A stretch of 42,246 bases of DNA from Gordonia sp. 'Campus' (GTDB lineage Bacteria > Actinomycetota > Actinomycetes > Mycobacteriales > Mycobacteriaceae): contig NZ_JAKOIW010000029.1 of assembly GCF_022206305.1 (NCBI RefSeq), forward strand, positions 1-42,246, in the 5' to 3' direction. Within the stretch, counting starts at the first letter, position 1, and each line of letters opens with the position of its first letter. Under the pieces are notes generated by a model, which saw nothing but the letters and a program-made list of their open reading frames with translations, searched no databases and was not told the origin of the DNA. Below, in pieces: positions 23,229-30,423 of this stretch. The position numbers were made by a program, and so were the translations under genes.

Positions 23229-23654
23229 TCAGTCGGCGACGTACTCGCCGTAGCCGAGCGAGCGCAGGCTGGCGCGGATCTTCTCGGCCGCGGCGTCGAG
23301 GTCTTCGGGGCTGGCGTTCTTGTTCGCATTCGCCAGGTCGAAGGTCTCGAGCGAGAGCGCCGGGAAGACGTGGACGTGCACGTGCGGAACTTCGAGACCG
23401 GCGATCAGCAAGCCCATCCGCGGGGCGTCGAACGCGTCCTTCACCGCGCGGCCCACGTTCTGCGCGACCTCGCTGAGGTGTGCGAACGCGGCGGCATCCA
23501 TCTGCTCCCAGTGGTCGACCTCGTTGCGCGGCACCACGAGGACGTGCCCGGGGGTCACCGGCTCGATGGTGAGGAATGCGACGGCCTGACCGTCCTTCCA
23601 GACGAACCGACCCGGGAGATCGCCGTTGATGATCATGCTGAAAACCGATGCCAT
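23229..23654 (-). CDS. HIT family nucleotide hydrolase/transferase
   Basis: 141 aa, full length. The histidine-triad motif is His91-x-His93-x-His95 (PHVHVHVFP), preceded by GHVLVVPRNEVDHWEQ. Family members hydrolyse AMP-linked or dinucleotide substrates such as Ap4A or adenosine phosphoramidates. An HIT gene lies next to phoR in M. tuberculosis (Rv0759c); here it is separated from phoPR by the R-M and metal genes. ATG 23654 lies 7 nt after TAGACT, a classic leaderless arrangement. Confidence 0.95.
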   Translation of the reverse strand: MASVFSMIINGDLPGRFVWKDGQAVAFLTIEPVTPGHVLVVPRNEVDHWEQMDAAAFAHLSEVAQNVGRAVKDAFDAPRMGLLIAGLEVPHVHVHVFPALSLETFDLANANKNASPEDLDAAAEKIRASLRSLGYGEYVAD

Positions 23655-23661
23655 GGGTCCG

Positions 23662-23667
23662 AGTCTA
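23662..23667 (-). promoter_or_regulatory. -10 box for leaderless HIT mRNA
   Basis: TAGACT on the minus strand, 7 nt before ATG 23654. Confidence 0.5.
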
Positions 23668-23741
23668 GGGGGTCACCCGTGCGCCCGGCGGTCGGAGATG
23701 CGGAGCCGGCGAGTGTTGTGACCGAGGGTGTCGGAGGTCCA

Positions 23742-23750
23742 TGACATCCT
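23742..23750 (+). promoter_or_regulatory. TGACATCCT box before the methyltransferase gene
   Basis: TGACATCCT ends 6 nt before GTG 23757, identical in sequence and spacing to the box before the Rdx gene (8920-8928). Probably a leaderless promoter that would drive both R-M genes. Confidence 0.4.
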
Positions 23751-23756
23751 TTCGGT

Positions 23757-24857
23757 GTGAGTGGGCCAGATACATCCCGATCGGGACGCAGCGTTCGATC
23801 CGCAGTCGGATCCAGCGACGTCCTCGCCCGCGCACAGCGGTTTCCCCGGCTGCGATACATGGGGTCGAAGTACCGGTTGCTCCCCCACCTCGAACGCACC
23901 TTCGCCGAGATCGGCGGGTCCACCGCGGTCGATGCGTTCTCCGGGTCGGGCGTCGTGTCGTATCTGCTCAAGGCGCAGGGTTTCGAGGTCCTCAGCAACG
24001 ACTTCCTCAACTTTCCGCACATCATCACCCGGGCCTCGGTGGCCAACTCGAGTGTCCGGCTCGAGCCGGAGTTGGTGGACGAGATCTGCGGTCCCGCCGC
24101 CGACGACCGCGACTACATCTCCCGCACCTTCGACGGCCTGTACTTCACCACCGAGGACAGGGCATTCCTCGACTCCGCGTGGTCACACATCGACGCGTTG
24201 CGCGGCTACCGCCGCGACCTGGCGATCTCAGCCCTCGTCCTGTCGGCGGCGCGTAAACAGCCCCGCGGGGTGTTCACGTTCACCGACTCCACCCGGTACG
24301 CCGACGGCCGTCGCGATCTGACGATGTCGCTGCGCGACCACTTCCGGCTCCGCGCGGCGGCGGACTACAACGCGACGGTCTTCAGCAATTCCCGCACCAG
24401 CCGCAGCGTCCGCGGCGACATCTTCGATCTCGAACTGCCGTGGGCGGCACCGCCCGATCTCGTCTACCTCGATCCCCCCTACGCGCCGCCGACCGACGAC
24501 AACGACTACATCAAGCGCTATCACTTCCTCGAAGGGCTCTCGGCGTACTGGCAGGGCATGAGCATCATGGAGAACACGAAGACCAAGAAGCTGCCCAAGC
24601 GGTTCACCCCGTTCGCCTACAAGCGCACCATCGAGGATGCATTGCTCCGAACGTTCGAACACTTCGGGGACGCGGGCGCGATCGTGCTGTCGTACTCGTC
24701 GAATGCGTTGCCGGGCAAGGACCGTATCGTCGACCTGCTCGGCAAGGTCAAGCCGTCGGTCGAGGTCATCGCGATCGATCACAAGTACAGCTTCGGCACA
24801 CATGCCGCGGCGACCCGTCGTGACGTCAGCGAGTACCTGTTCATCGGACGGGACTGA
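23757..24857 (+). CDS. DNA adenine methyltransferase, D12 class (type II R-M)
   Basis: 366 aa. An N6-adenine methyltransferase with motif X RYMGSKYRLLPHL (33-45), SAM-binding motif I VDAFSGSGVVSYLL (58-71) and catalytic motif IV LDPPYAPP (Asp239-Pro-Pro-Tyr242). The order X-I-target domain-IV is that of the alpha group (Dam-like, D12). The variable segment of about 100-220 should contain the target-recognition region; specificity cannot be read. The nuclease-like gene follows after 22 bp in the same direction, so this is likely the protective half of a restriction-modification pair. GC content and codon use look like the host's, so any transfer is old or from a similar genome. Confidence 0.92.
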   Translation: MSGPDTSRSGRSVRSAVGSSDVLARAQRFPRLRYMGSKYRLLPHLERTFAEIGGSTAVDAFSGSGVVSYLLKAQGFEVLSNDFLNFPHIITRASVANSSVRLEPELVDEICGPAADDRDYISRTFDGLYFTTEDRAFLDSAWSHIDALRGYRRDLAISALVLSAARKQPRGVFTFTDSTRYADGRRDLTMSLRDHFRLRAAADYNATVFSNSRTSRSVRGDIFDLELPWAAPPDLVYLDPPYAPPTDDNDYIKRYHFLEGLSAYWQGMSIMENTKTKKLPKRFTPFAYKRTIEDALLRTFEHFGDAGAIVLSYSSNALPGKDRIVDLLGKVKPSVEVIAIDHKYSFGTHAAATRRDVSEYLFIGRD

Positions 24858-24879
24858 CCGGACCGGACACGACGAGATC

Positions 24880-25722
24880 ATGAGCAGCGCCGGCGACTTC
24901 GACGACTACCTGAAATCGTTGGGACGCTTGACGTCCCACGTCGATCCGACGACGGCCACGCCGGAGGCCGAACGGATCGTCGCCGCCACCGCCCGCCTCG
25001 GCGGGCTCCTCGACACCGACATCACCGGGCTGGCCGCCTGGGTTCGTGACAATCCCACCGACGTACCCGTCCTCGGGCTGGCGGTCGGACTCTCGCAGGA
25101 GAAGCTGAAGAACGCCCTGCGCGACCGGTTCGACACCAGCGGTTGGCATGCGCTGGCGCGCACTCAGCCCGTCGAGCTCGTGACCTGGCTCGACGCCGAG
25201 TTCGACCTCGTCCGGATGCTGCGGACGCAGCTGACGCGCACCTTCACCTTCGCCGACATCCTGGTCGCGCGAGCGGGTACCAGGGCCACCGCCACGCGCG
25301 CGGGGGCATCGGGCCGGCGCATCGAAGACGAGATCGAGGACATCGCCCGCGACATCGGACTCGAGTACGTCACCCGGTCCCGGTTCGCCGGCCGCAACGG
25401 GCGGACCGCTCCGGCCGACCTCATCGTCGGGGATCCCGCATCCGCCGACATCGTCGTGGCGGCAAAGGGATTCGATTCGACGGGCTCGAAGCTCACCGAC
25501 GCCGTCCGCGAGATCGAGGAGATGGCCGAGGTTCGCCTGCCCACCCAGCTGGTGCTCGCGGTGATCGACGGCATCGGGTGGAAGTCACGACAATCCGATC
25601 TGCGCCGCATCCACCAGTTGTGGGCGACCCGGCAGATCGACGGGATGTACACGCTCGTCGGACTGGCCCGGTTCCGAGAGGACGTCACCGAGTTCGCCAA
25701 GCTACGACGACTGATCGACTGA
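24880..25722 (+). CDS. Putative type II restriction endonuclease
   Basis: 280 aa, directly behind the methyltransferase. Residues 148-205 look like a nuclease core: the helix IEDEIEDIARDIGLEYVTRS, then APADLIV (Asp180) and DIVVAAKGFDSTGSKLTDAV with Lys196. This is the PD-(D/E)XK layout, but the residue two before the lysine is Ala194, not Asp/Glu. The acid may be swapped to the following helix (REIEE, 210-214), as in NgoMIV/Cfr10I-type enzymes. The N-terminal 120 residues are helical and unassigned. ATG 24880 is chosen because upstream frame sequence overlaps the methyltransferase. It probably cleaves the unmethylated target; function is inferred from context and motif. Confidence 0.75.
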   Translation: MSSAGDFDDYLKSLGRLTSHVDPTTATPEAERIVAATARLGGLLDTDITGLAAWVRDNPTDVPVLGLAVGLSQEKLKNALRDRFDTSGWHALARTQPVELVTWLDAEFDLVRMLRTQLTRTFTFADILVARAGTRATATRAGASGRRIEDEIEDIARDIGLEYVTRSRFAGRNGRTAPADLIVGDPASADIVVAAKGFDSTGSKLTDAVREIEEMAEVRLPTQLVLAVIDGIGWKSRQSDLRRIHQLWATRQIDGMYTLVGLARFREDVTEFAKLRRLID

Positions 25723-25746
25723 GCCGAGTCTTTCGTTCATGATTTC

Positions 25747-25756
25747 CTGAATTCAG
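25747..25756. promoter_or_regulatory. Candidate operator of the CmtR-like regulator
   Basis: CTGAATTCAG is a perfect palindrome, flanked by GATT (25741-25744) and AATC (25757-25760), so the symmetry extends to about 20 bp. It ends 9 bp before the -10 box, the right place for a repressor site. Confidence 0.5.
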
Positions 25757-25765
25757 AATCCGATG

Positions 25766-25771
25766 TACTAT
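25766..25771 (+). promoter_or_regulatory. -10 box for leaderless mRNA of the CmtR-like gene
   Basis: TACTAT, 7 nt before ATG 25779. Confidence 0.5.
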
Positions 25772-25778
25772 TGCCGCC

Positions 25779-26114
25779 ATGGACATGGTGGTCTCCACAC
25801 ATCGCGATGCGTTGACGAGATTCGGCCACGCGCTGTCGGATACGACGCGGACGCAGGTGCTGTTACGGCTCCGAACCGGTGCGGCCTACCCCGCCGACCT
25901 GGCGGAGACGATCGGTGTCTCGCGACAGACACTCTCGAATCACCTTGCGTGCCTGCGCGGTTGCGGCCTCGTCGTCGCAGTCCCAGAAGGACGTCGGACG
26001 CGCTATGAACTCGCCGACGAGAAGATCGCGCACGCCTTGGAAGACCTGCTCGGCCTCGTGCTCGCCGTCGACCCGGCGTGCTGCGCCGACGCAGCCACGG
26101 ACGAGTGCTGCTGA
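25779..26114 (+). CDS. ArsR/SmtB family metal sensor, CmtR-like
   Basis: 111 aa. A small winged-helix repressor released from DNA by metal binding. The recognition helix segment GVSRQTLSNHLACLRGCGLVVA carries Cys58 and Cys62, in the places of Cys57 and Cys61 of the M. tuberculosis Cd/Pb sensor CmtR. The C-terminal tail has Cys101, Cys102, Cys110 and Cys111 (ACC...ECC), richer than the single Cys102 of CmtR. A thiolate site for Cd(II), Pb(II) or a similar soft metal is expected. Its stop shares a base with the transporter start (TGATG), so sensor and exporter form one operon. Confidence 0.9.
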   Translation: MDMVVSTHRDALTRFGHALSDTTRTQVLLRLRTGAAYPADLAETIGVSRQTLSNHLACLRGCGLVVAVPEGRRTRYELADEKIAHALEDLLGLVLAVDPACCADAATDECC

Positions 26115-26842
26115 TGGCGTCCGAGCTCGGCCTGCCGTCGATGCGAGGATCCGCACGCGCGGACGACAGACGACGGGCGCTCCAGCGGAGAATCCGATGG
26201 TTCGTCGCCGCGACCATCACCTACAACGTCCTCGAAGCGATCATCGCGATCGGCGAGGGCATGCGGGTCTCGTCGGGTGCGCTGATCGGTTTCGGTCTCG
26301 ACTCCGTGATCGAGGTGTCCTCCGCGGCCGCGGTCGCCTGGCAGTTCGCCGCCGCGGATCCGCAACGACGCGAGAAGACGACGCTGCGCATCATCGCGTT
26401 CTCGTTCTTCGCACTGGCCCTCTACGTGACAGTCGACTCGCTCCGGACCCTGTTCGGTGCGAGCGACGATGCCCGACACTCGACGATCGGGATCACGCTG
26501 GCGGCGATCAGCCTGGCGATCATGCCGGCTCTGTCGTGGGCCGAACGCCGCGCGGGCCGCGAGCTCGGCTCGCTGAGCGCAGTGGCCGACTCCAAGCAGA
26601 CTCTGCTGTGCACCTACCTGTCCGCGGTGCTACTGGTCGGCCTCGTACTCAACAGTTCGCTCGGCTGGTCGTGGGCAGACCCGGCCGCCGCACTCGTCAT
26701 CGCGGCGATCGCCGCGCGTGAGGGGGTCAACGCCTGGCGGGGTGACGCCTGCTGCGCGCCGGGCGTCGGCCCGACCGCCGCGGTCTCTCCGTCCGATCAC
26801 GGATGCGACTGCTGCGCTGACGGTGCGGACACCCGGGCCTGA
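26114..26842 (+). CDS. CDF-like cation efflux membrane protein with Cys-rich tail
   Basis: 242 aa with about five to six hydrophobic helices. IGFGLDSVIEVSSAAAVAW resembles TM2 of cation diffusion facilitators with its metal-site Asp; the second site, normally HxxxD, appears as SLSAVADSKQTLLCTYL, with the His replaced and a Cys nearby. The large cytosolic CDF domain is absent; instead a short tail has DACCAPG and DHGCDCCADG, likely soft-metal ligands. With the CmtR-like sensor this suggests cadmium, lead or zinc export. ATG 26114 overlaps the sensor stop. The stop codon lies in a small palindrome shared with the convergent kinase gene. Confidence 0.82.
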   Translation: MASELGLPSMRGSARADDRRRALQRRIRWFVAATITYNVLEAIIAIGEGMRVSSGALIGFGLDSVIEVSSAAAVAWQFAAADPQRREKTTLRIIAFSFFALALYVTVDSLRTLFGASDDARHSTIGITLAAISLAIMPALSWAERRAGRELGSLSAVADSKQTLLCTYLSAVLLVGLVLNSSLGWSWADPAAALVIAAIAAREGVNAWRGDACCAPGVGPTAAVSPSDHGCDCCADGADTRA

Positions 26843-26855
26843 GCCCTCAGGGCTC
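26841..26855. terminator. Palindrome over both convergent stop codons
   Basis: GAGCCCT-C-AGGGCTC spans the ends of the transporter and kinase genes, whose coding ends are 4 bp apart. In RNA it would form about 6 bp with a 3-nt loop. A minimal terminator is possible. Confidence 0.4.
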
Positions 26856-28346
26856 GCCGGCCACACGCGCCAACGGCAACCGCACCCAGAAGGTCGCGCC
26901 CGCACCAGGACTCGTGTCGACACCCACCCGGCCGCCGTGCGCCCCGACCAGCGCGGCGACGATCGACAAACCGAGGCCGTTTCCACCGCCGGCGCCCCGA
27001 TACCGTGACTGATCGCCGCGGTAGAAGCGTTCGAAGACGTGCGCGGCGTCCTCGGCCGTCAGCCCCGGTCCCGTGTCGGCGACGGTGAGCACCACCTCGC
27101 CGGGGTCGGCACCTTCCTCCACAGCCACCCCGACCGTGACGGTGGCTTCCGGTGGCGTGTGGTCGATCGCGTTGCCGATGAGGTTGCGCAACACCTGGAC
27201 GAGGCGAGGTGCGTCGCCGGAGACGACGGGCGGCTGGTCTGCGGCGTGGATGGCGAGCCGGATCTCGCGGGAGGGTGCGGTGACGCGCGCACTCTGCACG
27301 GCATCCGCCGCGAGCGCGAGTAGATCGACCGGTGCGGTGTCGAGCGGGCGCTGGGCATCGAGGCGGGCGAGCATCAGGAGATCTTCCACCAGCAGGTTCA
27401 TCCGACCGGCTTCGTCGTTGATGCGGCGCATGGCGTCGGTGACCTCGGGTACATCAGCGACATCGGGGCCGCCGCGTTGCGAATACAACTCGGCGAAGCC
27501 CTTGATGGACGTCAGCGGGGTCCGCAGCTCGTGGCTGGCGTCGGCGACGAAGCGTCGCATCCTTTCCTCCGACGCGCGCGCCTGCTGCTCGGACGATGCG
27601 GTGGCCGAGAACGCCTGCTGGATCTGCGCGAGCATGCGATTGAGCGACTCCGACAGGCTTCCGACCTCGGTGTTGGGCGGCGCAGCCGGAACCCGTCGCG
27701 TCAGATTGCCATCGGCGATCTCGTGCGCGGTCTCCTCGACCCGCCGCAGCGGACGCAGGCTGGTCCGCACCAGCAGGTAGCTGAGCAGGCCGATGAGCAG
27801 TAGGACGAGGGCACCGATGGCGAGCTGCAGGCGGATCAGCCTGCTCACGGTGTCGTCGATGTCCGACATCGGCGTGGCGACGATCGAGCGCCCGAAGGCG
27901 TTGCTGTGCTTGATGACCCGCCATTGCGGTCCGTTGCCGTCCGCGGACGGCACGGTGACCGGGCCGGCGTCGTCGCCGGTGAGCGAGTCGAGGTCGGGCG
28001 CGTCGTCGAACTGGTTGTAGACGCTGTCGGTCGACACTCCCCCCGGCCCGTAGACGATCGACTCCACGTAGTACGGCGAGGGCGGGCGTCGCGGGCCGGG
28101 CGGGCCCGGTCCGTCGCCGACCAGCCCGCGCGGCTCGGCCCAGGTGCGCACGGCGTTCTCGAGTCCGTCATCGGTCCGGGAGATCAGGTCCTGACGCATC
28201 GACGAGGTGACGGCCAGACCGGAGGCCAGCAGACCGACGGCCACCAGTAGGACGGTCAGCGCCACGAGTGACAACCGAAGCGGGACACCGCGTCTGCGGA
28301 CCGTTCGCGCACGCTGGGGCGACACCGCAGTGTCCGGCTCAGTCAC
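26847..28346 (-). CDS. phoR: PhoR-like sensor histidine kinase
   Basis: 499 aa. TM1 at about 22-46, an extracytoplasmic sensor loop at about 50-170, TM2 at about 172-194, a HAMP linker, then the H-box FVADASHELRTPLTS with phospho-acceptor His272. The N-box NLIGNAIDHTP, G1 VADTGPGL, F-box FERFYRGDQSR and G2 GGGNGLGLSIV are all intact. It overlaps the end of phoP by 8 bp (GTG start in GTGACTGA). The N-terminus (PLRLSLVALTVLLVAVGLLASG) resembles M. tuberculosis PhoR. The sensor loop has a Pro-rich stretch (GPPGPRRPPSP). It would phosphorylate the PhoP partner; the signal is unknown (in mycobacteria linked to acid pH). Confidence 0.92.
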   Translation of the reverse strand: MTEPDTAVSPQRARTVRRRGVPLRLSLVALTVLLVAVGLLASGLAVTSSMRQDLISRTDDGLENAVRTWAEPRGLVGDGPGPPGPRRPPSPYYVESIVYGPGGVSTDSVYNQFDDAPDLDSLTGDDAGPVTVPSADGNGPQWRVIKHSNAFGRSIVATPMSDIDDTVSRLIRLQLAIGALVLLLIGLLSYLLVRTSLRPLRRVEETAHEIADGNLTRRVPAAPPNTEVGSLSESLNRMLAQIQQAFSATASSEQQARASEERMRRFVADASHELRTPLTSIKGFAELYSQRGGPDVADVPEVTDAMRRINDEAGRMNLLVEDLLMLARLDAQRPLDTAPVDLLALAADAVQSARVTAPSREIRLAIHAADQPPVVSGDAPRLVQVLRNLIGNAIDHTPPEATVTVGVAVEEGADPGEVVLTVADTGPGLTAEDAAHVFERFYRGDQSRYRGAGGGNGLGLSIVAALVGAHGGRVGVDTSPGAGATFWVRLPLARVAGEP

Positions 28347-29061
28347 GGGGCTCACGCATGACATAGCCCACCCCACGCAGAGTGTGGATCAGGCGCTTGT
28401 CTCCGGTGTCGAGCTTCCGGCGGAGGTAGGACACATAGGATTCGACGACGTTCACCTCGCCGCCGAAGTCGTAGTTCCAGACGTGATCGAGGATGCGCGG
28501 TTTGGACAGCACCGTGCCCGCGTTGACCATGAAGTACCGCAGCAGGGTGAATTCCGTCGGCGAGAGCTGCACCAGTTTCCCGGCCTTGAACACCTCGTGG
28601 GTCTCGTCGTCGAGTTCGATGTCGGCGAAGGTGATCCGCGACGACGCGCGTCGCTGATCGTCGAACCCGCTGCGGCGCAGCAACACCTGCAGACGTGCGA
28701 CGACCTCCTCGAGGCTGAACGGTTTGGTCACATAGTCGTCCCCGCCGATGGTGAGACCGTTGATCTTGTCCTCCAGCGAATCCCGGGCCGACAGGAACAG
28801 AGCCGGCGCATCGACTCCGTCGGCGCGGAGTCGGCGCAGCAGTCCGAAACCGTCCATCCCGGGCATCATCACGTCGAGCACCAGGACGTCCGGCTTGCTG
28901 GTGCGGCAGCGGTCGAGCGCGGCGGGACCGTCGGCGGCGGTCTCGACGTCGTACCCCTGGAACTTCAACGACACCGACAGCAACTGCCGGATGTTCTCCT
29001 CGTCGTCGACGACGAGGACCTTCGCTCCGCGCGTGCTGCTCTGCTTCGACGGTTCACTCAC
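28339..29061 (-). CDS. phoP: PhoP-like OmpR-family response regulator
   Basis: 240 aa. Receiver domain with Asp19-Asp20 (VLVVDDEENI), phospho-acceptor Asp63 (VLDVMMPGMDGFG) and the switch lysine in DDYVTKPFS. The DNA-binding winged helix is at about 145-238: LSPTEFTLLRYF, RILDHVWNYDF, then VNVVESYVSYLRRKLDTG and the hairpin TLRGVGYVMREPRD. Similarity to M. tuberculosis PhoP is very high along the whole length, including SLKFQGY and GGDDYVTKPFSLEEVVARL. GTG 29061 has GGGAG seven bases upstream. A PhoP box lies 44-61 bp upstream, so autoregulation is likely; the second box is at the glycosyltransferase operon. Confidence 0.95.
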   Translation of the reverse strand: MSEPSKQSSTRGAKVLVVDDEENIRQLLSVSLKFQGYDVETAADGPAALDRCRTSKPDVLVLDVMMPGMDGFGLLRRLRADGVDAPALFLSARDSLEDKINGLTIGGDDYVTKPFSLEEVVARLQVLLRRSGFDDQRRASSRITFADIELDDETHEVFKAGKLVQLSPTEFTLLRYFMVNAGTVLSKPRILDHVWNYDFGGEVNVVESYVSYLRRKLDTGDKRLIHTLRGVGYVMREPRD

Positions 29062-29070
29062 ACCATCAGA

Positions 29071-29112
29071 CTCCCAGCGTGTCCTGGTACCTCACTGTCG
29101 GCACGCTGGGAG
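29071..29112 (-). promoter_or_regulatory. Inverted repeat in the phoP upstream region
   Basis: CTCCCAGCGTG (29071-29081) and its exact complement CACGCTGGGAG (29102-29112) are 20 bp apart. On the mRNA strand the copy nearer the gene contains the phoP Shine-Dalgarno GGGAG, seven bases before GTG. If transcription starts upstream, the hairpin would hide the ribosome site; otherwise these are two opposed protein-binding half-sites. Confidence 0.55.
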
Positions 29113-29122
29113 GTTGCTGTGA
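29105..29122 (-). promoter_or_regulatory. PhoP box upstream of phoP
   Basis: Minus strand: TCACAGC-AACC-TCCCAGC, 7/7 and 5/7 matches to the known TCACAGC-N4-TCACAGC PhoP site. The spacer AACC and the flanks are the same as in the box at 20945-20962. Confidence 0.7.
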
Positions 29123-29174
29123 GGGTTGACCTGCGACGACGGCCGTTCCCGTGCGTACCGGCATGCCCACTTCG

Positions 29175-29861
29175 TCAGGCATCCGGTTCACCGTACGCCG
29201 CGGCGATCTCCTCTGCCCCGCGCCAGCGTGTGAAGGTCGGACTCTGCGGCCAGCCGGCGGGCGAGTCCTGCCATTCTTCCTGGCGGCCGTACGGCAACAC
29301 GTCGAGCAGCCCGAACACGAACCCGAGTTGTTCGGTGCCGCGTCCGGCCGAGTGCCAGGTGCGGTAGACGGTGTCGCCGTCGCGGAGGAAGACGTTGACC
29401 GCGAACCCCTCTCCCTGCGCGGCGTCGACGTCGGCCGAGAACGTCGTACCGGCCGAGGAGTACCAGTCCATCCGGTTGCCGACCCGCCGTTTGTAGGCGA
29501 GCGCCTCCTCGATGGGCCCGGGGGTGATGATCACGAAGCGGGCGTCGTAGTCGGCGAGGTAGTCGAGTCGGCTGAACTGAGTGGTGAACCCGGTGCAGCC
29601 CGGGCATTGAAAGGTTGCACCGTCGTTCCACATGTGGTTGTAGACGATGAGTTGTGAGTGCCCGTCGAAGACCTCGGCAAGACGGATCGGTCCCTCGGCT
29701 CCGGTCAGGGTGTAGTCGTCGAGCTCGACCATGGGGAGTCGACGACGCTGGGCCGCGATGGCGTCGAGTTCGCGGGTGGCCGCCTTCTCGCGTCTGCGCA
29801 GGTCGGCCAGGGCTGCTGCCCAGGTCTCGCGGTCGGTCACGGGCGGTCGTGCGTCGGTCAT
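29175..29861 (-). CDS. DUF899 family thioredoxin-like protein
   Basis: 228 aa. DUF899 proteins have a thioredoxin-like fold. Family stretches are present: LRRREKAATRELDAIAAQRRRLP, then YNHMWNDGATFQCPGCTGF with a Cys-x-x-Cys pair, a DARFVIITPGP segment, and late TVYRTWHSAGRGTEQLG. Function is not established; a redox role is guessed from fold and CxxC. ATG 29861 is chosen with GAAAGG upstream; GTG 29876 is an alternative. It is co-directional with phoP, which begins 113 bp further along. Confidence 0.85.
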   Translation of the reverse strand: MTDARPPVTDRETWAAALADLRRREKAATRELDAIAAQRRRLPMVELDDYTLTGAEGPIRLAEVFDGHSQLIVYNHMWNDGATFQCPGCTGFTTQFSRLDYLADYDARFVIITPGPIEEALAYKRRVGNRMDWYSSAGTTFSADVDAAQGEGFAVNVFLRDGDTVYRTWHSAGRGTEQLGFVFGLLDVLPYGRQEEWQDSPAGWPQSPTFTRWRGAEEIAAAYGEPDA

Positions 29862-29969
29862 GACGATGCCTTTCACTCCGGTGGCAGAACGTTCACAGAG
29901 GCAGACCGGACGCCGGGGCGGAAGTCATCGGCGCGGCGCCGGCGACGTCTGTCGACCGGAGCGCCCGCG

Positions 29970-30179
29970 CTAGCGGGACAGGTCGTACACATGCTGGAGT
30001 CGACGCACGTGTTCACGAACCTCGTAGAGTTCCCGACGTGCCGCCCGCTGCGCCTTCTCGCCGCCCCGGCCGGCCTGCAGACTGTCGACCAGCGAGTCCG
30101 CAACGCGCTCCAGCTCGTCGACCATCACCCGGGCCTGCGCCTGTGCGACGGGATCGACAGGTCGTCGCGACTGAACCAT
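29970..30179 (-). CDS. Small coiled-coil protein of unknown function
   Basis: 69 aa. It is almost entirely helical and charged: PVDPVAQAQARVMVDELERV, then ADSLVDSLQAG and ELYEVREHVRRLQHVYDLSR, with heptad-like Leu/Val spacing that suggests a coiled coil or helical dimer. No signal peptide or membrane segment. I do not recognise it. ATG 30179 is preferred to ATG 30188 because TACGAT (30187-30192, minus strand) lies 7 nt before it, the leaderless spacing seen repeatedly here; that box would overlap the upstream start. Confidence 0.55.
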   Translation of the reverse strand: MVQSRRPVDPVAQAQARVMVDELERVADSLVDSLQAGRGGEKAQRAARRELYEVREHVRRLQHVYDLSR

Positions 30180-30186
30180 GGGCGTC

Positions 30187-30192
30187 ATCGTA
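30187..30192 (-). promoter_or_regulatory. -10 box for the small coiled-coil gene
   Basis: TACGAT on the minus strand, 7 nt before ATG 30179. The rest of the gap to 30423 (about 230 bp) shows nothing else I can name; open frames there look like shadows. Confidence 0.35.
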
Positions 30193-30423
30193 GGTTCTCC
30201 GATCGTTCACCGCTGCGCATCACCATCGGTGCTTGGTCGAGCATCGGTAGCGGTGCGGTGAACCCGTCCGCACGTCGGGCCTGGCACCCGGCGGTTCCTA
30301 CGTCATGGCCGATCCGGCCTCTGTCCCGCCGCACGTCGGGGAGTGAACCTGCCGGATCACGCACCACCCGCCGTCGCGAACTCGACGCGTGGGACACCGC
30401 CCACCCACCATCCTTCTGAGCGC

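Noticed and set aside
23757..25722. R-M pair as part of a mobile island
   Set aside because: No integrase, transposase, att repeats or composition shift around it; transfer cannot be shown from this window.
25747..25756. EcoRI-like GAATTC palindrome as an R-M recognition or control (C-protein) site
   Set aside because: There is no C-protein gene, and the site lies in the metal-sensor promoter where an ArsR-type operator explains it better.
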